This document shows, piece by piece, positions 56,697 to 64,000 of a stretch of DNA of 64,000 bases. Origin of the DNA: Sweltsa coloradensis (Eukaryota; Arthropoda; Insecta; Plecoptera; Chloroperlidae). Where the stretch lies: NCBI GenBank assembly GCA_024449915.1, contig JAMZAV010000105.1:744001-808000 (forward strand). The letters run 5' to 3'. The position numbers and the translations under genes are program-made. Position 1 is the stretch's first letter; each line of letters begins with the position of its first letter. Under the pieces are notes generated by a model, which was not told the origin of the DNA, did no database searches, and saw only the letters and a list, made by a program, of their open reading frames with translations.

Positions 56697-57177
56697 AGCC
56701 CCCAAAAAGGACAAACAAAATAATACGCTACACAAAGACCCCTGATCAAAGAAAAAGACCTCTGAAAGCCGAAATAGGGTTAAGACCGACAGTGACTGAC
56801 TGATGACGAGCACGAACGCAGGGGGCGGGGCTACATACTATACGTTAAGCGGGATGGCCGCCCCATGGCAACCAACGCATAGGCCCTAGCAACGCCAAGT
56901 TTCGACGTAAACACTGTTTCGTTCCTTGCAAAAATGTGTAAATTAATAATTAATCGGCATGATTTTCAATGAAGTCTCTCAAAGGTATCTTTAAACTGTT
57001 TCAAGTAGCCTATAACACTATTTCAACGAGGGGAAAATACAATTACTGAAACAATGCATGATTTACTAATGCTTTATCCATGAAAATATAGCCTAGTTTA
57101 TAGGTTAGGGCTACTATGTCTCTTTCAGATTTATATCCAAATTATGAAAACCTAAATTGAACCTGCCTGGGTGAAAT
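56697..57177. promoter_or_regulatory. Bidirectional NOMO/TMEM237 promoter with GC box and X-box-like site
   Basis: 481 bp separate the divergent start codons. It contains GGGGGCGGGGC (56821-56831, GC box) and CGCCCCATGGCAAC at 56859-56872. The latter matches the RFX X-box consensus GTTGCCATGGCAAC at 10 of 14 positions, with a perfect right half-site, and a further GCAAC half-site lies at 56889. RFX factors drive ciliary genes, which fits TMEM237. Site function is inference. Confidence 0.6.
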
Positions 57178-60100
57178 ATGGGGATAAGTGATAAACAAGT
57201 AGGCCTTGATAAAAGTAAATCTTCTCGACCCAGTCCTACGTGGGATCAGAATACTCAACGCAGACCCAAGTCTAAGTTACGACATGAAGAAGACACGGGA
57301 CGAGGCCTTTTAGATGGTTTACCTATACAGCATGTTACTAAAGGTACGTAGACTTAAAGCCTCCATTCCATGTTGGTGTGTAGTGCCAGGGACGGGATCA
57401 AGGACGGCTCTGAGATAGTCACTAGGCCTACGTATACCACAGCAGTCAATCCGAATTGACTGAATTCGGTTTGAGTTCAATTCGGTTTGACTTGAAGTGT
57501 ATGTCACGGACATTCAAAGCGACTTCCTCAATCCTATTTCGATTCAAATTGAAGTTGTTGTTGTTGTTGCAGTTTAAATAGATGCTACAAGATTCTATAA
57601 ATAACACTTGAAAATACTACCTATAAAGAAATCTGTATGATAATCAAAAATATGAAAAGTACAAATTCTACAGATATCTATGGATTGAGTGCAAAAATAA
57701 TAAAGCATGTTGCAAAATTTATTGCCTATCCACTAGTTACAATATGTAACAATTCTCTCACAAGTGGCATCTTTCCACAGTGGTTTAAAAATACTAAGGC
57801 AATTCCTATATTTAAAAAGGGACGGCGCATGCCAAGAACTATAGACCAATATCTATACTCCCGATATTTTCTAAAATTCTTGAAAAGGTTATGCATAACC
57901 GATTAGTCAAATACTTAGAGGACAACAGTATTATTAATGATAATCAACATGGTTTTAGAAAAGGAAAGTCTACTTTAACAGCAGCTTTCTCCCTCTCAGA
58001 AAAAATCCTAGAAGCTTTAGACAAAAAGAAAAGGTGATTGGCCTTTTCTTTGATCTGTCAAAAGCGTTTGACACAGTAAATCATCAAACTCTATTAGGGA
58101 AAATGTATCATTATGGAATTAGAGGGGTAACACTTAGCTGGTTTGAATCTTACCTCACCAACAGAAAACAGTGTGTATAGAGATATCTTACTTGAATAAT
58201 AGGACGAATAGAGAGAAGAATCTTTGCTCTAGGTGGCTGGAAATCATTACAGGAGTTCCTCAGGGCTCATAATAGGCCCAACCATGTTCATTTTACTCAC
58301 GAACGACCTACCGGCAAACGTGACTAAGGGTAAACTAATTCAATTTGCTGATGACACCAATGAAATTGTAACGGAATATAAGTGGGATGAAGTAGAAGCC
58401 CAGGTGGGGAATGCAATAAACGAAAATAATGAATGTTTACAGTAAATAATCTTGCATTAAACTCGGGGAAAACTAAAATAATTAACTTCCAGGTAGGGTA
58501 TAGCAAAACAACAGCAACGTCAATACTTTATAATGATGCACCTGCACAGCTTGATAGTGTTGCAAATTTCTTAGGTCTGTTCCTTGACAACAACTTAAAT
58601 TGGAAAACCCATATAAAAAACTTGCTTCCCAAATTAGCGAGTGCATGTTTTGCATTGAGACGTCTTAGCAATCTAGTAAGCAGTGATGCCAACAAGGCAG
58701 TATACTTTGCCTATTTCCACTCCATAATGACCTATGGGATTGCTATATGGGGAAATAGTACTGATGCAAAAAAAATCTTTGTTCTCCAAAAAAAATCTGT
58801 GAGGGTAGTTGCAAAAGCAGGCTTCAGGGATAGTTGTAAACCTTTTTTTAGATCTCTAAAAATTCTTCCCATGCCCTGTGTCTACATATGTGAAGTTATC
58901 ACTTTTGTACATAGTAACCTCAACCTTTTCACCAAAAACTTGAATGTACACGACATAAATACTCGAAACAGAGGTCAGCTGAGAGTAACCAAGTGTAACC
59001 TATCGAGAAGGCAAAAAGGTATAGCAGAGAGAGGAATAAAGATGTACAATAATCTTCATCAAAGCTTTAAGGATATAAGTGACATAAAAGAATTTAAGAA
59101 AACTTTTAAAAAATCGCTGCTGTCTCATTGCTACTACTCTGTAAATGAATTTTATGATCAACCACTTATAATGCAGGTGGGATAAGCCTAATGTTTTTCT
59201 TTTGTTTTTAACAAGTGTATCTTGTCGGTTGTTAAATGAGGTGTTTTTTTACTGATATTGGATTTTATGACCTATCTTTTAAAATTTTGTTGGCAAGTAT
59301 GTGTCAGTTTTAAAATAAGCCTGTGTATTTTATTGTTATAGGATTTTATACAATTATGACTCCTATTAAGTGTTAATTATTGTTAAATCTACTCTTTTGG
59401 TAGTGACTGTGAGAAACATGTTGATTTGTAAATTTTTTTATATTACTTTTTTACTTTGGGACTTTGAGCATCACTGTTCATTTGTTTTTATTTGACTACA
59501 CTGCCTGTGTATATAGGTTATTAGCTCTAATACCTAAACTCAAATAACATGACAACTCAATAATTCTGTGCATCCTACAATGTATACAAGAATGTAAAAG
59601 AGGCTTGACAATAAATGAAATGTAAACTATGTACACGTATCTAGGCCTACTTAGCCTACAGCTACGTAAAAAAAAGCCTAATGTCTACATTAAAGCCTCT
59701 AAGACTCCATTTATTACACACATTATTACATACATGTAATAAACAATGCCTGCCTAATAATGGTATTCACTGAAATCTAAATCTCTAAGGCAGTGTTGAT
59801 CCGTATTCAACTGTATATCAAGCAATTTACTCAAGTCAATCCACTTTGGAAAGTGGATTGACTTCAATTCGAATTGAGTGTGTATATCAAGAGACTCAAA
59901 CCGAATTGAACTCAAACCGACTTGAGTCAATTCGGATTGAGTGCTGTGGTATACGTAGTGATTGAGACTGGTGAAACCAGGACCTCAGAAATTACTGAAA
60001 TACACCAAAATTAAAAATATAATGCATAGGCCTAGGTTGTGCCCCCGCCTACTTGGTGTCAAAATGTTATTGCGTTACCAGTATTTTAAATAATATATGC

Positions 60101-63100
60101 ACTACCTACGTTAGGCCTACATATTTTCATTGGACGCTATTAGCCTATTTAAAGATATGATCTGTCTGTTTCTTTATCTTTCTGGCAAAACGAGTTGAAG
60201 TCACCACCAGGTTTATGGGTCTAATTCTCAAGTAAAGTAAAGTTTTATGTATGTATTTCTTTATTTTTGGCTCGTTCTAGCCATTTCTTTACATTTTACA
60301 TCACATTTAAGCATACAACTACTATACATCATCAATAATAACAAACAACTTGAAAACACTTTATAAATTAAAACTAAAATTAAAATTACACTATCATACT
60401 AGTACCTTACATAATATTTATTTATTAAGGCCTACTACTCATCTACCTAACAAAGTATTTCTTTATTTTTGGCTCGTTCTAGCCATTTCTTTACATCCTA
60501 CATTACAATTAAGCATAGGCCTACAACTACTATACATCATCAATAACAACAAACAAAATGAAAACACTTTCTAAAGCCTGTTGATAAGTTGGCCTACATA
60601 ATACAAATATAGGCCTAGGCATCATCACGGAATGGTGATACAAGTATAGGTACTAATAGCAGAACTACTAATGCTAAGTACTACTTAGATGAGTTAATGA
60701 ACATATAGGCCTAGGCCTATTAGGCCTATGGTTACATTATGTATGCATATATACAATAGAAAAATTAAAATATCCCATTATGTAAGCGCTCTTCATTTAC
60801 AGGCAAGTCTTGATCAAACACATTTTAGAGTTCATTAATTTACCTCTACCTCGCATCTACCTAGTGTAGGCCTACTAAAGTTAACGACAATATCTTGTAA
60901 AAATCTCCAGTCTGATCCTTCCACCTGATGTCACGAGAAATCATTTTTTAACCTTCGATATTAAGTTTTTTTAGCTTTCCTCTGTGGATTGCTTCTTTTC
61001 CTACCAATTGTAGCATTTGTAGCAAACTCAGGTTATTTTGACAGTGTTTCAAAAGCCCATCAGGACTGGCCATTGTTGTGGCAACCAAAGAGGCCTCATA
61101 CACACATCTTCCTAGAGCACGTACATAGTTGTTGGATGAGCGTAGCGAGCGAAGCGAAGATTCCATTTCACTACACTGGAGAAAAAAAATCCGGAATGTT
61201 TTTTTTTTTTTTTTTTTTTCTTTTCTTTTTTTTTGTATTTTTGTGTGTCTGTTAACACGATTCCGGCTAAACCGTTACACCGATTGCGATGACATTTTAT
61301 GGAGGTCTTCGAAATCTCTGAACTTAGAACTGCCACGTTTTTGAGCGCAATCGGGAAATTTTTTCTTATAAAAAACGCAATTTTACGATTTTTTTTTTTT
61401 TAAATTTCTTCGACTTATAACACCTACATGCTTTATCCGATTGTAATGATTTTTTTACAGAACCTTAATTTTATGAATTAAGCTATTTGTGTGAAATTTG
61501 AGCGTAATCGAAAAATTATTTCTCATGAAAATCGAAATTTTACGGGTTTTTTCTTTTTTAAAACAATTCTTTGACTTATAACTCCTACATGCTTTATCCT
61601 ATTCTAATGATTTTTTCACAGAACCTTAATTTCATGAAATAATATATTCGTGTTAAATTTGAGCGCAATCGAATAATTATTTCTTATGAAAATTGCAATT
61701 TTACGATTTTTTTCTTTGTTAAAAATTACGATTAATTAAAAAAATTAAGTTTTTTTTTATTTAATTTAATTTAATTAAAAAAAATCTTCGACTAAGTAAT
61801 GATTTTTTCACAGAACAACAGAAAATCCGCGTAACACATGGCAGCTCAATGCACCAATTACGCTCATCCAACAACGCGGCGGGACTTAAGCGTTTTCCTT
61901 GTTAGTTGCACAATGCAGCCCCTCTATTCCCATTTGCACATGTGATTTGGTTTAGCAAATATTAGAAGTGAGGCCTGGCCTCACATGGCGTCTCCTGGCC
62001 AGTCATGCCTGGAGGACCAAAATTAACTCTTTTGACTGACATATTACTGACTAATGTGGTTATGTTTTAAAAACGTTATTAACCCAAATCCTAGCTTATA
62101 TCTCATTTTATTACATTACAACTACACTGGCTATGACATGCAAATAAGTGTGTGTATTTGATAGGCCTATTGTATTCGATTAATTGGGCACTCAGATTCC
62201 TGAGAAGTTAAAGCCCATATAGGCAATGTGTATGACAATTTCAGTTCAGCTTTTAAATACTGCACATGCATTTTTTGATCTCAGGCTATACCTCCAAAGT
62301 GACTGACAAGACTTTAAGAAGCTTCATTGACATTTGATTTGCTACAGGCTTCTCTTCTTGGCATTCATTTAATATGTAGTGTACGGTACCAGTACCCACA
62401 TGTTTATGTATGTTGACTGCACACATCAAGGCTTGTCTGTGCTCTTGATACACTGTTTTGTGTTTTTAGATGAGTGGGAACAAATGGGGATTGTTCCACC
62501 ACCGTTGCCTTCATCCTCGGTTGATCTTCCAGTTACGTATGTGGACCGGGGTGGGAAGTATAAAGAAATCGGACCCCCAAGCTCACTTCCAAGCGGCGTC
62601 AGAAGGAAGCTAAATGTCATGATAAAGACGCCGATTGAATTGGCCATCAACATTCAGAAGTGCTTTTCTACATTCTATGCAATTTGCCAAGGGTTTTTAG
62701 GTGGATTGGCATTGGCTCATTTCATTCTGGTATGATATTATTGATTAAAACAATTCTTGTTTGTAAGTTTTACCCAATCAGTTACAAGAAATGATTTTGG
62801 GAGAGGAAATTATTATCAGACAATAAATGTGCTTCTTTGCTGTTCAAGTCACTGTTAACATTTGTACCCTAATATTACATCAACTGATAGATTTAAGTCA
62901 ATTTCTGAAGTTAAAAATCCTAGTATTCCTTCAGCTTGGGACCTTCTGCATAAGAAGTATAAAAAAACTCTCTTCAAGAGTCAAGACTAACAAGCCATTC
63001 AAAATATGTCTTCTATATTTTGAGGATAGGCACAGATGAATCTGATGTTGATCACCAATAATAATTGTTATTTGCAGGCATATAACGCTGGGCAGCCTGA

Positions 63101-63608
63101 CAATGAGTTAGCTGGTTTTGTTAATGTGTATTCATCATATGCGAGGCCTTACCAATCGTTGTTTTACACTCTCGCACTAGTATGCACAGTGTCGGCTCTT
63201 GACAGGTACGTACATCACTACCAACCAATAGTGAAATTATAAATGTATGCCAACTAGTAGTTCGTTAGACAATTGCCATAGAACTGTATATCAAATAAAA
63301 CATTTTATTTTATTTGTTTTTGTCCCTACCTACCTCGGTATATATCTCTAACTAAATAGTACCGGTATATTACTCCTTTCTTTGCAGATCAACTTTCAAA
63401 ATTACGTAGGCTAATTAATATGTATTTTTTTTTAAGGTGTGATTTTTGCCATTTCCATACATTTTACAAGGTGCTCAGATTGCAGCCTTTGGCATTGGCA
63501 ACGTCCGTTGTTTCTGGCATCACTCTGGTTCTGTCCTGCCACACCTCGTACTGGGATCATCGGCTCAGCACTGGCTTCCACAATGCCACACTCTTGGAGG
63601 AGGGACAG
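57178..63608 (+). CDS. TMEM237: TMEM237 (ciliary transition-zone membrane protein), 5' part
   Basis: A four-pass membrane protein of the ciliary transition zone (Joubert-syndrome gene in humans; family knowledge). Exons seen: 57178-57343, 62470-62729, 63078-63205, 63437-63608; 726 nt, 242 codons, all with GT-AG borders and matching phase. The ATG follows an in-frame TGA. The N-terminal part is polar (MGISDKQVGLDKSKSSRPSP, later DEWEQMGIVPPPLPSSS). First membrane span at FSTFYAICQGFLGGLALAHF, then YSSYARPYQSLFYTLALVCT with STVSAFDR-like CTVSALDR, the best family match, and a third span at LALATSVVSGITLVLSC. The fourth span and C-terminus lie beyond the window. The N-terminus is shorter than in vertebrates, so further exons could hide in the 5.1 kb first intron. 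That intron contains a LINE. Confidence 0.85.
57429..59957. mobile_element. Inverted-repeat pair enclosing a LINE (possible nested insertion)
   Basis: 57429-57491 (TACGTATACCACAGCAGTCA onward, with TTCGGTTTGAGTTCAATTCG) is the inverse of 59896-59957 (ending GCTGTGGTATACGTA). The arms match over about 62 bp with few differences. The right arm continues into a second dyad (CAATCCACTTTGGAAAGTGG). The simplest reading is a TIR/MITE element into which the LINE was inserted; two opposed solo copies are the alternative. Confidence 0.65.
57597..59632 (+). mobile_element. 5'-truncated non-LTR retrotransposon (Jockey/CR1-like RT)
   Basis: Reverse-transcriptase blocks occur in order but in shifting frames: GLSAKIIKHV, PLVTICNNSLTSGIFPQWFK, NYRPISILPIFSKILEKV, HGFRKGKSTL, LFFDLSKAFDTVNH, GVPQGS..GPTMF, then FADDT (the catalytic YxDD-type box, with F at the first position) and a long C-terminal thumb domain (NTLNWKTHI-like, 58433-59185). 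Several frameshifts and stops (near 57830, 58035, 58180 and 58265) make it dead. There is no endonuclease domain, so it is 5'-truncated. The 3' UTR ends in ACAATAAATGAAATGTAAAC near 59630. It lies in the first visible TMEM237 intron. Confidence 0.9.
60249..60580. repeat. Direct repeat of about 200-bp period
   Basis: TATTTCTTTATTTTTGGCTC, then GTTCTAGCCATTTCTTTACA and ACAACTACTATACATCATCA occur at 60252-60345 and again at 60453-60555 in the same order. The second copy has acquired a GGCCTA insertion. Confidence 0.85.
61128..61905 (-). repeat. Dispersed repeat, inverse copy of the 32756-34060 units
   Basis: GTTGTTGGATGAGCGTA at 61128-61144 and TACGCTCATCCAACAAC at 61859-61875 are perfect 17-bp inverted ends. 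The interior contains CTACACTGGAGAAAAAAAAT, a T-run, TCTGTTAACACGATTCCGGC and iterated ATGCTTTATCC(G/T)ATT-TAATGATTTTTT(A)CAGAACC sub-units. It extends to about 61905 by similarity with 32757-32785. The Phe- and Lys-rich frames are poly-T/A artefacts. Confidence 0.75.
61906..62469 (+). other. TMEM237 intron, single-copy-looking
   Basis: No element boundary seen. It ends in the acceptor TTTTGTGTTTTTAG at 62456-62469. Confidence 0.4.
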
Positions 63609-64000
63609 GTAGGTTCTATTCACCTTTCATAACTAGGGTTGGTGAACTGATTAGCCGAGGTTTTGCAAATTTTAAAATTTGACATTTTAGGTTTTTGTTG
63701 CTAAATTGGTGTACATATATTTTTGAAAGAGCTACAAAATGCTAATTAGTAATTTTACAACAAAAATACTGTAGGGCTACCTATTCTAATACTTATTGAG
63801 AATTACCCAATGTATTACTCAACATAATTGTGTATTCTTATCATCTACCATTATAAGTATGCTAGAAACCCTGGCTCTCATTTAGAGTTTTGGTGGAAAG
63901 AAAAAATATATTCAAAATGGTGCTAAAAATAAAAATTACAAAATAAATATTCAAAAATATATTGTATTTTATGTACGTCTAGTGATGAGTTCAGTGATGA
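63609..64000 (+). other. TMEM237 intron after the last visible exon
   Basis: Starts with the donor GTAGGT at 63609. AT-rich, no exon recognised before the window ends. Confidence 0.6.

Noticed and set aside
61112..61344. Phe-rich and Lys-rich frames
   Set aside because: Translations of a T-run inside a dispersed repeat copy; the same frames recur at 33026 and 33861.

Overview
This is eukaryotic, intron-rich, AT-rich genomic DNA from an animal, most likely an arthropod and probably an insect. The gene structures use GT-AG introns, intergenic space is packed with transposon debris (several TIR and foldback elements, truncated non-LTR retrotransposons, tRNA- and 5S-like SINEs, minisatellites), and the palindrome TAGGCCTA is strikingly frequent. 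There are no operons, Shine-Dalgarno sites, CRISPR arrays or other prokaryotic features. Most long open frames are microsatellite or repeat artefacts. The species cannot be fixed from the sequence alone.

Real genes. (1) 22351-23889 (+): a leucine-rich-repeat, single-pass cell-surface protein of 512 aa with an uninterrupted CDS. A GC-rich segment at 1084-1195 ending in a good splice donor is a possible distant non-coding first exon. (2) 27992-31242 (+): a two-exon gene for a 116-aa secreted/membrane protein with a signal peptide, a His-rich stretch and a hydrophobic segment; I do not recognise it. (3) 41177-56696 (-): a complete NOMO (nodal modulator, ER translocon BOS complex) gene. I resolved 15 coding exons with consistent splice sites and phases, giving 1193 aa. 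(4) 57178 to beyond 63608 (+): TMEM237, a ciliary transition-zone membrane protein, head-to-head with NOMO; the window ends before the gene does. The 481 bp between the two start codons carries a GC box and an RFX/X-box-like site, which fits a ciliary gene.

Layout. 1-22 kb is a repeat-rich gene desert: minisatellites at 1.85-2.6, 9.1-9.8, 20.0-20.5 and 20.9-21.1 kb, foldback elements at 3.4-3.9, 4.8-5.3 and 7.6-8.1 kb, and a diverged dispersed repeat with GGCACCTCCACCA motifs. 22-31 kb holds the LRR gene and the small membrane-protein gene. 31.7-35.1 kb is a large palindromic foldback structure whose arms are themselves direct repeats. 35-41 kb holds a SINE, LINE scraps with RT and RNase H remains, and a tandemly duplicated broken gene copy. 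41-57 kb is NOMO; its introns carry two hAT elements of one family with perfect 8-bp target duplications, a piggyBac-like MITE, a foldback MITE and a tRNA SINE. 57-64 kb is TMEM237; its first visible intron contains a 5'-truncated, frameshifted LINE lying between inverted repeats.

The clearest unusual signals are the two sister hAT insertions (one still encoding a BED zinc finger), the composite foldback structure, the NOMO/TMEM237 bidirectional promoter with its X-box, a transposon end that abuts the LRR start codon, and the tandem pseudogene pair. I did not find a convincing new multi-gene system.
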